A stretch of 64,000 nucleotides of DNA from Clostridium estertheticum (GCF_026650985.1 NZ_CP086239.1:1054001-1118000); one strand, 5' to 3'. Counted from the stretch's first letter, positions 25,892-36,586 are shown. Numbers and translations are program-made. Notes: generated from the letters alone by a model not told the origin.

Positions 25892-28075
25892 ATGTTAGAA
25901 AAATTATTATCTAAGATTGAAAATAATTGTAATAATGTAGACAAAGACCTTATTATTAAAGCATTTAATTTTTCTTATGCTGCACATAAAGAGCAAAAGA
26001 GAGAATCTGGTGAACCATATATAGTTCATCCAGTTGAAGTAGCATGTATTTTAGCAGAAATGGGACTTGATACTAGTACAATTGTTGCGGGCTTACTTCA
26101 TGATGTAATTGAGGATACAGTATATACTTTTGAAGATGTAAGCAGAGAATTTAATATAGAAGTAGCAAATTTAGTGGAAGGTGTTACTAAGCTTGGTCTC
26201 ATAAAATATAAGACTAAGGAAGAGGAACAAGCTGATAATGTTCGTAAAATGTTACTTGCTATGGCAAAAGATATTAGAGTTATTCTTATTAAGCTTGCAG
26301 ATAGACTTCATAATATGCGAACGCTTAAATATATGCCAATTGTAAAACAAAAACAAAAGGCAAAAGAAACCTTGGATATCTATGCTCCACTTGCACATAG
26401 GCTTGGAATGTCTAAAATAAAATGGGAACTTGAGGATTTATCACTTAGGTATTTAAACCCAAATGAATATTATAATCTAGTAAGAAAAATTGCTGAAAAA
26501 AGAGTTGAGCGTGAAGATAATATTAACAATATAATGAAAGAATTAAAATATAACTTAAATATTGTTGGAATAGAAGCTGAACTTGATGGAAGACCAAAGC
26601 ATTTTTACAGTATATATAGAAAAATGGTTACCCAAAATAAGACTATAGATCAAGTTTTTGATTTGACTGCAGTTAGAATTTTAGTTAATGATATTGGTAA
26701 TTGCTATGCGGCTTTAGGGATAGTGCATACAGTTTATAAACCAATTCCAGGAAGATTTAAAGATTATATTGCTATGCCAAAACCTAACATGTATCAGTCA
26801 CTTCATTCAACAGTAATAGGACCACATGGAAAACCTTTTGAAATACAGATTAGAACCTATGAGATGCACAAAACTGCAGAGTATGGTATTGCAGCTCATT
26901 GGAAGTATAAAGAGGGTACAGATCAAAGTGATGATAAAAATCTTGATTCTAAACTTTCATGGCTCAAGGATATTCTTGAATGGCAAGGAGAAACTTTTGA
27001 TGCAGAAGAATTTATGGAAGGTTTTAAAATTGATTTATTCTCAGATGAAGTTTTTGTATTTACACCAAAAGGTGAGGTTATTAACTTACCATTAGATGCA
27101 ACTCCAATTGATTTTGCATATAGAATACATACAGATATTGGTAATAAGTGCATGGGTGCAAAAGTAAATGGAAGAATGGTGCCACTTGAATATCACTTAA
27201 AAACTGGAGAAATAGTTGAAGTTATAACTTCACCTACGGCTAAGGGTCCTAATATTGATTGGCTAAATATTACAAAAAGTAATCAAGCCAAGAGTAAAAT
27301 CAAGGCCTGGTTTAAAAAGTCTAAAAGAGAAGAAAGCATTGAAAAAGGTAAAGAATTATTAGAGCGAGAATCCAAAAGACAAGAATATAATTTCGGAGTT
27401 ATTGCTAAGGGTGAAGCAATAGAAAAAATATATAAAAAATACAACTTTAGAAGTTTAGATGATTTATTTGCATATGTTGGAGTGGGAGATATTATGCCTT
27501 CAACTGTAGTTAACAGATTAAAAGAGGTTTATGAGAATAAAAATAAACAAGAAAATATGACAGTCGAGGATATTGAGGAAAAGATAACTAAGACTATAAG
27601 CAAAGATGAGAAAAAGAAATTGGATTATTCAGGATTAATAGTTAAAGGTGAAGGAAATCTACTTGTACGTTTCGCTAAATGCTGTAATCCAGTTCCAGGA
27701 GACGAAATAATAGGTTATATAACAATGGGACGTGGAGTTTCTGTTCACAGACGTGATTGTAAAAACGCTAAATCGTTAATAGATAATGATGCAAATAAGG
27801 TTGTTGAAGTAAGCTGGGGAGCTTCAGAGGGCAAAGGTTATATTACCGAAATTCAAATTAAAGCAGATGACAAATATGGTCTATTATCTAGTATAATGGA
27901 GATAATAACATTAACTAAAACTCAACTTTATTCAATTAATGCAAAAACTTTAAAAAACAATGTAGCCTTAATAAATATAAAGTTAAAAGTTGCAGGTATA
28001 GATAATTTGAAAGAATTACAAAAGAAAATAGCTAAATTATCTGGTGTATTAGAAGTTTATAGGATTAAAAATTAA
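25892..28075 (+). CDS. rel: Bifunctional (p)ppGpp synthetase/hydrolase
   Basis: 727 residues with the full long Rel/SpoT layout. The HD hydrolase region (about 25-180) carries [13 protein letters not shown] and [10 protein letters not shown]. The synthetase domain (about 220-340) has [13 protein letters not shown] and [17 protein letters not shown] spans about 385-445, followed by the helical and zinc-finger-like region ([33 protein letters not shown] split over two motifs) and a C-terminal ACT domain (about 655-725). Intact HD motifs imply hydrolase as well as synthetase activity. dtd follows after 32 bases. Confidence 0.96.
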   Translation: MLEKLLSKIENNCNNVDKDLIIKAFNFSYAAHKEQKRESGEPYIVHPVEVACILAEMGLDTSTIVAGLLHDVIEDTVYTFEDVSREFNIEVANLVEGVTKLGLIKYKTKEEEQADNVRKMLLAMAKDIRVILIKLADRLHNMRTLKYMPIVKQKQKAKETLDIYAPLAHRLGMSKIKWELEDLSLRYLNPNEYYNLVRKIAEKRVEREDNINNIMKELKYNLNIVGIEAELDGRPKHFYSIYRKMVTQNKTIDQVFDLTAVRILVNDIGNCYAALGIVHTVYKPIPGRFKDYIAMPKPNMYQSLHSTVIGPHGKPFEIQIRTYEMHKTAEYGIAAHWKYKEGTDQSDDKNLDSKLSWLKDILEWQGETFDAEEFMEGFKIDLFSDEVFVFTPKGEVINLPLDATPIDFAYRIHTDIGNKCMGAKVNGRMVPLEYHLKTGEIVEVITSPTAKGPNIDWLNITKSNQAKSKIKAWFKKSKREESIEKGKELLERESKRQEYNFGVIAKGEAIEKIYKKYNFRSLDDLFAYVGVGDIMPSTVVNRLKEVYENKNKQENMTVEDIEEKITKTISKDEKKKLDYSGLIVKGEGNLLVRFAKCCNPVPGDEIIGYITMGRGVSVHRRDCKNAKSLIDNDANKVVEVSWGASEGKGYITEIQIKADDKYGLLSSIMEIITLTKTQLYSINAKTLKNNVALINIKLKVAGIDNLKELQKKIAKLSGVLEVYRIKN

Positions 28076-28107
28076 GAATTGTTTTATTTTATTTAGGAGA
28101 TGTATTC

Positions 28108-28554
28108 ATGAGAGCAGTAGTTCAAAGAGTTAAATCATCAAGGGTTGAAGTGAGTGGAAAAGTAGTTAGTGAAATAGGGTTTGGTTTAAATGTTTTAGTT
28201 GGAATATGCGATGGAGATACAATAGATGATATAAAGTACTTAAAGGATAAAATTTTAAACCTTAGAATTTTTGATGAAGATGATAAAATGAACAAATCTT
28301 TAGTAGATGTTGGCGGAGAACTTCTTATAGTCTCACAATTCACATTATATGGAGATTGCAGAAAAGGCAGAAGACCAAGTTTTATGCGGGCCCTTGGTGG
28401 TCAGCAAGCCGAAAAATTGTATTTAGAGTTTGTAAAACAGTGCGCAGAAGTAATAGGCGAAGTTAAAACTGGAGAATTTGGGGCGGATATGCAGGTTTAT
28501 ATCCAAAATGATGGCCCAGTAACTCTACTTTTAGAGAGTAAGAAAGATTTCTAG
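28108..28554 (+). CDS. dtd: D-aminoacyl-tRNA deacylase
   Basis: 148 residues. MRAVVQRV start, catalytic SQFTLYGD (about 77-85) and the chirality-checking motif NDGPVT (about 133-138; the family has NxGPVT). It removes D-amino acids from mis-charged tRNA. GGAGATG precedes ATG 28108. It follows rel, as in most Firmicutes. Confidence 0.96.
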   Translation: MRAVVQRVKSSRVEVSGKVVSEIGFGLNVLVGICDGDTIDDIKYLKDKILNLRIFDEDDKMNKSLVDVGGELLIVSQFTLYGDCRKGRRPSFMRALGGQQAEKLYLEFVKQCAEVIGEVKTGEFGADMQVYIQNDGPVTLLLESKKDF

Positions 28555-28564
28555 GAGGATTAGA

Positions 28565-29173
28565 ATGGAAATTAAAAAAGTTATAGCAGGAATATATGGA
28601 GCAAATTGTTATATTGTAATGGATAAGAACACAGGTGAAGCGGTAGTGATTGATCCAGGTGGAGATGTTGATGATATTGTTAAAGTAATAAACAATATGG
28701 GTGCGAAAGTTAAGTACATACTTTTAACACATGGTCATGTAGATCATACATCGGGAGTTTGCGAACTTAAAGCAATAACAAATGCAATAGTTTGTATAAG
28801 CAAAAAAGATGATGATTTAATAACTAAAGGTGAGTATTTATTTGGACCTCTTATTAAAGGTGGTGCAGATAAATTATTAAGTGATGGTGATATAATAAAA
28901 ATTGAAAACATTCAAATTACTTGTGTAGATACTCCAGGGCATACACCAGGTGGTATGAGCTTTTTAACAGGCAAATGTTCGTTTACTGGTGATACACTTT
29001 TTGCAGGTTCTATTGGGAGAACAGATTTCGTAGGAGGAGATTTTAATACTATAATTAATAGTATTAAATCAAAGCTTTTATGTCTTCCAGGCAACACTTT
29101 GGTCTATCCTGGTCATGGACCTGGTAGCACGATAAATAAAGAAAAATTAAACAATCCATTTTTACAGGATTAA
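28565..29173 (+). CDS. Metallo-beta-lactamase-fold hydrolase
   Basis: 202 residues, glyoxalase-II-like but short. Zinc motif THGHVDHTSG (about 57-66), PGHTPGGMSF (about 125-134), SFTGDTLFAGSIGRTD and a final YPGHGPGST. The enzyme is a cytosolic MBL hydrolase of unknown substrate, related to YqgX. AGGAGG precedes the ATG 10 bases after dtd, so the genes are co-transcribed. Confidence 0.9.
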   Translation: MEIKKVIAGIYGANCYIVMDKNTGEAVVIDPGGDVDDIVKVINNMGAKVKYILLTHGHVDHTSGVCELKAITNAIVCISKKDDDLITKGEYLFGPLIKGGADKLLSDGDIIKIENIQITCVDTPGHTPGGMSFLTGKCSFTGDTLFAGSIGRTDFVGGDFNTIINSIKSKLLCLPGNTLVYPGHGPGSTINKEKLNNPFLQD

Positions 29174-29211
29174 TATGGTGTATAATACACTATGTTTATT
29201 AAGGAGTTAAG

Positions 29212-30639
29212 ATGATAAAAGTAAAATTAAGTAATGAACAATTTAATTATGATGTATTTCAAATCATAAATTTATTTTATTTTTTCCCGGATATTAAATT
29301 CGTAGAAGAAGATTATGATTTTAATATTAATGTAGGGGAAACTGTAATAGATATACAAGGCGAGCCTGAAAGTTTTAAGTATTTTGTTAATAATACATAT
29401 AAACTTAAGGATGAAGTTAAAAAGGCTGTTTTTATATATTTTTCTAAAAACACAACTCAGGAACTTCCTTGGGGTACAATAATAGGGATTAGACCTTCTA
29501 AAAAAGCTCTTGATTTGCTCGAAAGGGGAGTATCAGACGATAAAATAATCGCAGAGTTTAAAGAAAAACATGTTACAAGAGAAGATAAAGCACAACTTTG
29601 TATTGATGTTGCAAAGTTTGAGAGAAATATTGTTAATAAACAAAAGAATAATGTAAGTATTTATATTGATATGCCGTTTTGTCCTACTAGGTGCATATAT
29701 TGTTCTTTTACTTCTAATCCTATAGGTAAATGCAAAAATATTGTTATGCCTTATCTTGAGGCTTTAGCCCATGAGATTAAGAGTATAGGTGAGTATGTAC
29801 GCGTAAAGAAGCTAAATATAGAATGTGTATATTTTGGCGGTGGTACACCTACAGCAATAAACAATGAACAATTTGAGTTTATAATGAATTATATATATGA
29901 TGCATTTATTTTGCAAAACAATGTTCGCGAATTTACAGTGGAATGCGGAAGACCGGATAGCATAACACGTGAAAAATTAATTACTATGAAAAAATATGGA
30001 GTACATAGAATAAGCATTAACCCTCAAACTATGAATGATGATACATTGAAATTAATTGGAAGAAACCACAACGTAGAAGATGTTTTTGAAAAATTTGAAA
30101 TGGCAAGGGAATTAGGGTTTGATAATATAAATATGGATTTGATAGTAGGTCTACCTGGAGAAAAAATTTCGCATATGGTTAAAACTTGTAATGAAATTTA
30201 TAAGATTAAACCAGATAGTATTACAATTCATGGTATGTCTATAAAAAGAGCTTCAAGGCTCCATGAAAATATGCTTAATAATTATAGGTTTGAAGTTCCA
30301 GGGCAAGAAGAATTAAATAAAATGTATGGACTTACTGTAGAATTAACAAAAAAACTTAATATGAAACCATACTATATGTATAAGCAGAAAAATATGATAG
30401 GTAATATGGAGAATGTAGGATATACAGCACTTTCTAAAGAAGGAATCTATAATATTCAAATGATTGAAGAAAAACAGACAGTCATTGCGCTAGGTGCAGA
30501 TGCAGTTTCTAAAGTTGTGTTTTTAGATGAAAATAGACATGAAAGGTTCGCAAACGTAAAGGATGTTCGTGAATACATAAAAAGAGTAGATGAAATGATT
30601 GATAAGAAAATTTTATTACTAAATACATTATATACTTAA
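29212..30639 (+). CDS. hemZ: Oxygen-independent coproporphyrinogen III oxidase-like HemZ
   Basis: 475 residues. An N-terminal region of about 155 residues precedes the radical SAM motif CPTRCIYCSF, followed by YFGGGTPTAIN, ECGRPDSIT, RISINPQTMNDDTLKLIGRNH and NMDLIVGLPGE. This is the HemZ pattern rather than HemN. HemZ relatives handle porphyrin or heme chemistry; no other heme genes are nearby, so the cellular substrate is not certain. AAGGAG precedes ATG 29212. Confidence 0.9.
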   Translation: MIKVKLSNEQFNYDVFQIINLFYFFPDIKFVEEDYDFNINVGETVIDIQGEPESFKYFVNNTYKLKDEVKKAVFIYFSKNTTQELPWGTIIGIRPSKKALDLLERGVSDDKIIAEFKEKHVTREDKAQLCIDVAKFERNIVNKQKNNVSIYIDMPFCPTRCIYCSFTSNPIGKCKNIVMPYLEALAHEIKSIGEYVRVKKLNIECVYFGGGTPTAINNEQFEFIMNYIYDAFILQNNVREFTVECGRPDSITREKLITMKKYGVHRISINPQTMNDDTLKLIGRNHNVEDVFEKFEMARELGFDNINMDLIVGLPGEKISHMVKTCNEIYKIKPDSITIHGMSIKRASRLHENMLNNYRFEVPGQEELNKMYGLTVELTKKLNMKPYYMYKQKNMIGNMENVGYTALSKEGIYNIQMIEEKQTVIALGADAVSKVVFLDENRHERFANVKDVREYIKRVDEMIDKKILLLNTLYT

Positions 30640-30719
30640 AATTATAATGGATATTAAAGCGCCTAAGGGTACTAAGTTAAGTGTTAATATAATTTATCAA
30701 AGGGAAGGAGAAAAATAAA

Positions 30720-32501
30720 ATGGCAGAAGCATTAAATGGTTTAAAGAGAACCAATATGTGTGGAGATCTTAGAGAATCACACATATCAAATACAATAACA
30801 GTAATGGGCTGGGTTCAAAGAAAAAGAAATCTAGGGGGACTTGTTTTTATAGATTTAAGAGATAGAACAGGAATACTTCAATTAGTATTTGGAGAAGAAA
30901 TAAACAAAGAAGCTTTTGAAAAAGCAGATAAAGTAAAACCAGAGTACTGCCTTGCTGTAACTGGTGAACTTGTTAAAAGACAGTCTCCAAATGAAAATCT
31001 ACCAACAGGACTTGTAGAGGTTAAAGGAGAGAATATAAAAATATTATCTGAATCAGAAACACCACCTATATATATAAAAGAAGGTCTAGATGCAGCAGAA
31101 AATATACGTCTAAAATATAGATACCTAGATTTAAGAAGACCAGATATGCAGAAAATATTTATGATACGATCTAAAACAACTAAGGTTGTTCGTGACTTTT
31201 TAGATGAAAATGGATTCTTAGAAATAGAAACACCTATGCTTACAAAAAGTACTCCTGAGGGTGCCAGGGATTATCTAGTCCCAAGTAGAAATTACCCAGG
31301 TATGTTCTATGCACTTCCACAATCACCACAGCTATTTAAACAATTACTAATGGTGTCGGGGTATGATAAATACTTTCAACTTGCAAGATGTTTTAGAGAT
31401 GAAGATTTGAGAGCTAATAGACAACCAGAGTTTACACAAATTGATATAGAGATGTCGTTTGTTGAAGAAGATGATGTTATGGCTATTAACGAAGCACTAA
31501 TTAAAAAAGTATTTAAAGAAGTTGTGAATGAAGATGTTAAACTTCCTATAAGGCGAATGAAGTATAAAGAAGCTATGAGTAAATATGGTTCAGATAAGCC
31601 AGATATAAGATTTGGAATGGAAATCAACGATATTACAAGTGTCGTAAAAGATTCTGAATTTGTAGTGTTTAAAAGCGCTATAGAAAATGGTGGCTCAGTA
31701 AGAGCTATAAAAGTTGAGAATGCTGCAGATATGGGAAGAAAGAAATTAGACAAATTTGGTGAGTTTGTTAAGACTTATAGAGCAAAAGGGCTTGCCTGGA
31801 TTGCATGTAAAGAAGATGGAATAAAATCACCTATGGCTAAGTTCTTTAATGACCAGCAAATGCAAGAAATACTCGATAAGGTAGAGGCAAAAACTGGAGA
31901 TTTAGTGCTTATTGTTGCAGATAAGGATAGTATAACACTTCAAAGTTTAGGAGCCTTAAGATTACATGTAGCTAAAGAACTAGAAATTTTAAAGGATAAT
32001 AAGGAATTTAATTTTGTATGGATTACAGAATTCCCTTTATTTGATTATAGCGAAGAAGAAAATAGATATATAGCAGCACATCATCCTTTTACAATGCCAA
32101 TGGATGAGGATCTACAGTATCTTGAATCAGAGCCAGGTAGAGTTCGTGCTAAAGCTTATGATATAGTCTTAAACGGAGAAGAATTAGGTGGAGGAAGTAT
32201 AAGAATACATAGTTCAGAGCTTCAAGAAACTATGCTTAAAGTCTTAGGATTTACACAGGAAAAGGCATGGGAAAGATTTGGTTTCTTACTAGAAGCGTTT
32301 AAATTTGGACCACCACCTCACGGCGGACTTGCTTTTGGACTAGATAGAATGATAATGTTTTTAGCGGGAACAGATAATATTAAGGATGTTATTGCTTTCC
32401 CTAAAAATCAAAATGCTTACTGTCCAATGAGTGAAGCACCAAACATGGTAGATGACAAACAGCTTAAAGAACTTGGTATTACAAAAGCTGAGGTAAAATG
32501 A
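30720..32501 (+). CDS. aspS: Aspartyl-tRNA synthetase
   Basis: 593 residues, bacterial type with an inserted GAD domain (about 285-425). N-terminal OB anticodon domain (GWVQRKRNLGGLVFIDLRDRTG in part), class II motif 2 FQLARCFRDEDLRANRQPEFTQ in part, and motif 3 GGLAFGLDRMIMFLAG. AAGGAGA precedes ATG 30720. The next gene overlaps the stop by 4 bases (ATGA). Confidence 0.97.
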   Translation: MAEALNGLKRTNMCGDLRESHISNTITVMGWVQRKRNLGGLVFIDLRDRTGILQLVFGEEINKEAFEKADKVKPEYCLAVTGELVKRQSPNENLPTGLVEVKGENIKILSESETPPIYIKEGLDAAENIRLKYRYLDLRRPDMQKIFMIRSKTTKVVRDFLDENGFLEIETPMLTKSTPEGARDYLVPSRNYPGMFYALPQSPQLFKQLLMVSGYDKYFQLARCFRDEDLRANRQPEFTQIDIEMSFVEEDDVMAINEALIKKVFKEVVNEDVKLPIRRMKYKEAMSKYGSDKPDIRFGMEINDITSVVKDSEFVVFKSAIENGGSVRAIKVENAADMGRKKLDKFGEFVKTYRAKGLAWIACKEDGIKSPMAKFFNDQQMQEILDKVEAKTGDLVLIVADKDSITLQSLGALRLHVAKELEILKDNKEFNFVWITEFPLFDYSEEENRYIAAHHPFTMPMDEDLQYLESEPGRVRAKAYDIVLNGEELGGGSIRIHSSELQETMLKVLGFTQEKAWERFGFLLEAFKFGPPPHGGLAFGLDRMIMFLAGTDNIKDVIAFPKNQNAYCPMSEAPNMVDDKQLKELGITKAEVK

Positions 32502-32800
32502 TAAATGATGATAAATCAATAAATGACGAATTAGTAAAAAATATCCAAGTTAGATTGAGAAAGATTGAGGGACAAGTTAAAGGTATAGAAAAGATGATAA
32601 CGTGTGAAGCTTGTTGCAAAGACGTATTGGTTCAAGTTGCCGCAGCAAGAGCCGCTATGAATAAAGTTGGTGGACTTGTTTTAGAAAGATATACAAAAAA
32701 CTGTCTTTTACATGAGGATAATGGTAGTGATGAAGAAAAGAATGAAGAAAAAGCTAAAATTGAAGAGCTAGTCTCAACTTTTCTTATGTTTTTAAAGTAA
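32498..32800 (+). CDS. CsoR-family repressor, CstR-like ligand pattern
   Basis: 100 residues, the four-helix DUF156 fold: RLRKIEGQVKGIEKMI, then CEACCKDVLVQVAAARAAM and a final VSTFLMFLK. In copper-sensing CsoR the metal ligands are Cys, His, Cys. Here the aligned positions appear to be C40, Y65 and C69 (LERYTKNC), so the His is missing. A Cys/Cys pair without His fits CstR-type persulfide sensors better, though C36 and C39 are extra. Its ATG overlaps the aspS stop and no target gene is adjacent. A strong bidirectional terminator follows. Confidence 0.82.
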   Translation: MINDDKSINDELVKNIQVRLRKIEGQVKGIEKMITCEACCKDVLVQVAAARAAMNKVGGLVLERYTKNCLLHEDNGSDEEKNEEKAKIEELVSTFLMFLK

Positions 32801-32850
32801 AAATAAAGAAGTAAAATTTGATATCAAATTTTACTTCTTTATTTTTTTGA
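32801..32850. terminator. Strong bidirectional terminator
   Basis: A 22-base perfect inverted repeat (left arm 32801-32822, right arm 32823-32844) with T run TTTTTTT on the plus strand and T-rich on the minus strand. It closes the long rel-aspS unit and the leftward exporter genes. Confidence 0.9.
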
Positions 32851-33256
32851 AAATCGTACTTATTGAAGCTACCAATACTATTCCAAGTGCAATTGCACCT
32901 GCACTAAATAGTGTCTCAGCACCTTTGGTTAGGGCAACAGTAAAGTTACCTTTTACAGCTTCAAGGGTGGCATAATACATTCCACCACCGGGCACAAGGG
33001 GGATAATTGCACAGATTACAAACATAGTCACAGGATTTTTATATAATCTTGCCATTATTTCTGAATATATGCTACCAACCATTGATGCAAGAAACAATGA
33101 AAAAACGAGGGATGGTTGAAGTCTTCCAGAAATAAGATAAGTAAGCCAAGCAAGCCCTCCTCCAAGTGATGCAATTAATAAGTTTTTACCACGAATGTTA
33201 AATAATACTCCAAAACCTAGAGAGCTTAAAAATGCGTAAAAAGAATTAAGTATCAT
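32831..33256 (-). CDS. Threonine/serine exporter, small membrane subunit (ThrE C-terminal type)
   Basis: I start at ATG 33256, which follows GGAGG by 8 bases and overlaps the upstream stop by 4 bases; an earlier in-frame start at 33286 lies inside the other gene. 141 residues with about five membrane segments and the motif IIPLVPGGGMYY. In actinobacterial ThrE this region is fused to the N-terminal half; here it is split. The two proteins are expected to work together. Confidence 0.85.
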   Translation of the reverse strand: MILNSFYAFLSSLGFGVLFNIRGKNLLIASLGGGLAWLTYLISGRLQPSLVFSLFLASMVGSIYSEIMARLYKNPVTMFVICAIIPLVPGGGMYYATLEAVKGNFTVALTKGAETLFSAGAIALGIVLVASISTIFKKIKK

Positions 33257-34026
33257 ACAAGAGTACCTCCAAACAATAAGAACCAAATTTTGAAAATTAT
33301 ACTCGTGCCAGAAGATATGGCAACAGCTATAAACAAAGCTTCTATTGATCTAGATATACCAGAAACTAAATCTCCAGCAATAGTATCTCTTATTGCATTT
33401 GTAATGGCTATGCCAGGTACTAATAACATTATGGATCCTATTATTATAGTATCCATATTACCTACTAAATGAAGTGAGTTAGCTATTAGCGCTATGAGCG
33501 CAGCTACAGAACCGCCAAGTGTATTTTTTAAAAAACTATTTACTTCAAATTTATCTAAAAATAAACTTAAATAATTAATAAGGGCTCCGATTATAAAGGC
33601 TACAAAGAAATCTTTATAATTTCCACCAAAAAGTAACGTAAAAAATCCTGCGCAGAAAGCTGAAAAAAAAGTAGTAGTCTTTTCAGAATAAGGTTGTAAA
33701 TTATTAATATATTCAATCTCTTTTTTTATATCCGCTATGGATAAAGGGGTCGATACAACTTGCCTTGATAGATTATTAATCATGGAAACCTTGCGAAGAT
33801 TAACTGTCCTAATGTGAATTCTTCTAATTAATGAAATGGTCTGATTTTTACTATTAGTTATAGAAATCATAATGCCCGTAGGAGTAACAAAACTTTCAGT
33901 TCGTGATACGCCATAAGACTTACATATCATAGTTATTGTTTGCTCTACCCTATAAGTTTCCCCACCATTTTCTAAAATGATTTTACCTGCTTCAGCAGCG
34001 ATTTGAATAATATCGTCAGTATACAT
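33253..34026 (-). CDS. Threonine/serine exporter, large subunit (ThrE N-terminal type)
   Basis: 257 residues. A soluble N-terminal half (1-115) has AAEAGKIILENGGETYRVEQTI and RTESFVTPTGIMISI, and five membrane segments follow (from about 118), including MLLVPGIAITNAIRD. This is the partner of the small subunit encoded next, which it overlaps by 4 bases. AAAGGAG precedes ATG 34026. glyA, which makes or uses serine and threonine, is divergently transcribed upstream; the link is suggestive only. Confidence 0.88.
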   Translation of the reverse strand: MYTDDIIQIAAEAGKIILENGGETYRVEQTITMICKSYGVSRTESFVTPTGIMISITNSKNQTISLIRRIHIRTVNLRKVSMINNLSRQVVSTPLSIADIKKEIEYINNLQPYSEKTTTFFSAFCAGFFTLLFGGNYKDFFVAFIIGALINYLSLFLDKFEVNSFLKNTLGGSVAALIALIANSLHLVGNMDTIIIGSIMLLVPGIAITNAIRDTIAGDLVSGISRSIEALFIAVAISSGTSIIFKIWFLLFGGTLV

Positions 34027-34277
34027 ATAATCTCCTTTCTGAATAAATTTAACTTTAGATATTATATAGTATATAATAATAAAATTGCTCTATTAGTATA
34101 TACCATAAAGCTAATAAATTCTTATTAGTTAGAAAATTAAGTTATTTTATTTATTATTTTGCGGATTTCAATATGTCACTTATGATTAAAAAATGTGATT
34201 TAGGTAGTATTAATTTCTTATATTAATAATATTTTATAAGAAAAACCAGAAAATTTCATGAAATTAGCATGTTTTAG
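34027..34277. other. AT-rich divergent intergenic region
   Basis: Between the exporter start and the glyA promoter I see no reading frame with a ribosome binding site, no strong hairpin and no recognised riboswitch. Confidence 0.5.
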
Positions 34278-34306
34278 TTGATAATTATCGTATAAAATTT
34301 TATAAT
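34278..34306 (+). promoter_or_regulatory. SigA promoter of glyA
   Basis: TTGATA (34278-34283), a 17-base spacer, TATAAT (34301-34306). The predicted leader is about 105 bases. Confidence 0.75.
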
Positions 34307-34418
34307 ATACTTATACTATTTATTTCTGAAATTTCAGAGTATTATTTTTATTGATTTTTATAATTATTAATGGAATCATTTTATTAGATTATTTAATTTA
34401 AAAGACGAGAGGAAGGGT

Positions 34419-35657
34419 ATGAACATGGAAGAATATTTAAAAAACAGTGATTTAGCAATTTATGAAATAATTGAGGAAGAGAATACAAGACAGGAGGATC
34501 ATATCGAACTAATTGCTTCAGAAAATTTTGTTAGCAGAGCTGTACTTGAAGCAAATGGATCTATATTAACTAATAAATATGCAGAAGGATATTCTGGGAA
34601 AAGATATTATGGCGGTTGTGAAGTAGTTGATAAAGTAGAAGATTTAGCTCGCATGCGAATCAAAGAACTTTTCGGTGCTGAACATGCTAATGTGCAACCT
34701 CATTCAGGATCTCAAGCTAATATGGCTGTATATTTCTCTGTGCTTAAACCAGGAGATACAGTACTAGGTATGAATTTGAGCCATGGAGGACATTTAACTC
34801 ATGGAAGTCCGGTAAATTTCTCTGGAATATTATATAATTTCGTTCCTTATGGTGTTGATTTAGAGACAGAAACAATAGACTATGAAAAAGTTAGAGCTTT
34901 GGCTAAAAAACATAATCCTAAAATGATAGTCATTGGAGCTAGCGCTTATCCAAGAGCTATAGATTTTAAACTATTTAGAGAAATATGTGATGAAGTTAAT
35001 GCATATATGTTTGTAGATATGGCACATATAGCAGGCCTTGTTGCAACAGGCGCACATGAGTCTCCAGTTCCATATGCTGATTTTGTAACTACAACAACTC
35101 ATAAAACTTTGAGAGGTCCTAGAGGTGGAGTAATTTTATGTAAAGAAAAATATGCAAAACAAATAGATAAATCTATTTTCCCAGGTATGCAAGGTGGACC
35201 TTTAATGCATACTATAGCAGCCAAAGCTGTTTGTTTCGGAGAAGCTCTTAAACCAGAATTTAAAGTTTATATTGAACAAGTGGTTAAAAATGCTAAGCTA
35301 CTTGGAAAAGAACTTCAAAAATATGGTTTTAAATTAGTATCTGGTGGTACAGATAATCATCTTTTATTGATAGAATTAACAAATAAAAATATTACTGGTA
35401 AGGAAGCTGAAAAGTTATTAGATATCGTTGGGATTACAGTAAACAAAAATACTGTACCAAATGAAACTTTAAGTCCATTTGTTACAAGTGGTATAAGAAT
35501 TGGTACACCAGCTGTAACTACAAGAGGATTTAAAGAAGAAGAAATGAAAATAATAGCTGAACTCATAAATGAAACTATAGAAAATAGAGAAGGAAATTTA
35601 GTACCAATTAGAGAGAAAGTAAAAGAATTATGTAACAGATTCCCATTATATAAATAG
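34419..35657 (+). CDS. glyA: Serine hydroxymethyltransferase
   Basis: 412 residues. Motifs: [43 protein letters not shown] and the PLP lysine in [13 protein letters not shown]. It interconverts serine and glycine with tetrahydrofolate. GAGGAAGGG lies before ATG 34419; a second ATG two codons later is also possible. It is monocistronic, with its own promoter and a downstream hairpin. Confidence 0.97.
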   Translation: MNMEEYLKNSDLAIYEIIEEENTRQEDHIELIASENFVSRAVLEANGSILTNKYAEGYSGKRYYGGCEVVDKVEDLARMRIKELFGAEHANVQPHSGSQANMAVYFSVLKPGDTVLGMNLSHGGHLTHGSPVNFSGILYNFVPYGVDLETETIDYEKVRALAKKHNPKMIVIGASAYPRAIDFKLFREICDEVNAYMFVDMAHIAGLVATGAHESPVPYADFVTTTTHKTLRGPRGGVILCKEKYAKQIDKSIFPGMQGGPLMHTIAAKAVCFGEALKPEFKVYIEQVVKNAKLLGKELQKYGFKLVSGGTDNHLLLIELTNKNITGKEAEKLLDIVGITVNKNTVPNETLSPFVTSGIRIGTPAVTTRGFKEEEMKIIAELINETIENREGNLVPIREKVKELCNRFPLYK

Positions 35658-35670
35658 AAAGTATATAAAT

Positions 35671-35711
35671 AGCAGTAACCTAATTTAAATAGGTTGCTGT
35701 TATATATTTTT
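35671..35711 (+). terminator. Terminator of glyA
   Basis: AGCAGTAACCTA pairs with TAGGTTGCTGT (one G-U pair), followed by a T-rich run (TATATATTTTT). Confidence 0.8.
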
Positions 35712-35714
35712 GTA

Positions 35715-35743
35715 TTGATTTTTGGTGCAATTAAAGGTATTAA
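35715..35743 (+). promoter_or_regulatory. Probable promoter of the PHP phosphatase gene
   Basis: TTGATT (35715-35720), a 17-base spacer, TATTAA (35738-35743), 50 bases before the ATG. Confidence 0.5.
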
Positions 35744-35793
35744 TATAATTAATAGATATTAAATATTCTAAAAAAATACAGGGGAGATGAATT

Positions 35794-36564
35794 ATGATTG
35801 ACTCACATATACATACAGATTTTTCTGATGACTCTGAAATGAAAGTTCAGTATGCTCTGGAACAATCAAGAAAAAGTGGTATAGGTATGATTTTTACAGA
35901 ACATTTAGATTTAAAATTTCCCAAAGGTGCAGATATGATTTTTGATATAGATAAGTATTTTAATGACTATGAGAAATATAGGAGTAAAAAGCTTATGCTT
36001 GGAATTGAAATTGGAATGCAAGAAATTTGTTTAGAGGAAAATAAAGAAGTTGCAAACAAATATCCTTTTGACTATATAATTGGGTCTATACATGCAGTAG
36101 GTGGAGAAGATATTTACTACCCTAAATATTATGAAGACAAGACTAAGAAAGAAGCCTTTGACAAATATTTTTTAAGTATGATTGCGAATGTGGAGCAGTA
36201 TGACTTCATTGATAGCTTAGGCCATATTGATTATATATCGAGATATGCAACTTACAATGATAAGGAAATACATTATCATGAATTTAATGAATATATAAAT
36301 GAGATTTTTAAATCTATAGTACAAAACGAAAAAGCAATTGAAATTAATACTAGGCGTCTCGGAAACCGGGAAGCATATAATAATTTAATTAATATTTATA
36401 AAGCATACAGACAAATAGGTGGGAAATATGTAACCATAGGTTCAGATGCTCATAATGCAGAAGATATTGGTTCTTATTTTACTCAGGCTATTAGGCTCTG
36501 TGAAATATGCAACTTGAAACCTGTTTATTTTAAAGAAAGAAAAATGGAGTATATGACTATATAA
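35794..36564 (+). CDS. Histidinol-phosphatase HisJ-family PHP protein
   Basis: 256 residues. Metal ligands of the PHP fold: MIDSHIHTDFSDDS, FTEHLD, GIEIGMQE, IIGSIHAV, DSLGHIDYISRY, EINTRR and GSDAHNAEDIGS. The family hydrolyses histidinol phosphate, but no histidine biosynthesis gene is near, so the substrate is uncertain. AGGGGAG precedes ATG 35794. Single gene. Confidence 0.88.
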   Translation: MIDSHIHTDFSDDSEMKVQYALEQSRKSGIGMIFTEHLDLKFPKGADMIFDIDKYFNDYEKYRSKKLMLGIEIGMQEICLEENKEVANKYPFDYIIGSIHAVGGEDIYYPKYYEDKTKKEAFDKYFLSMIANVEQYDFIDSLGHIDYISRYATYNDKEIHYHEFNEYINEIFKSIVQNEKAIEINTRRLGNREAYNNLINIYKAYRQIGGKYVTIGSDAHNAEDIGSYFTQAIRLCEICNLKPVYFKERKMEYMTI

Positions 36565-36586
36565 AATAGAAAATCCATATATTATA

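Noticed and set aside
28565-29173. Glyoxalase II
   Set aside because: The C-terminal hydroxyacylglutathione-binding domain is missing, so only the generic MBL hydrolase call is supported.
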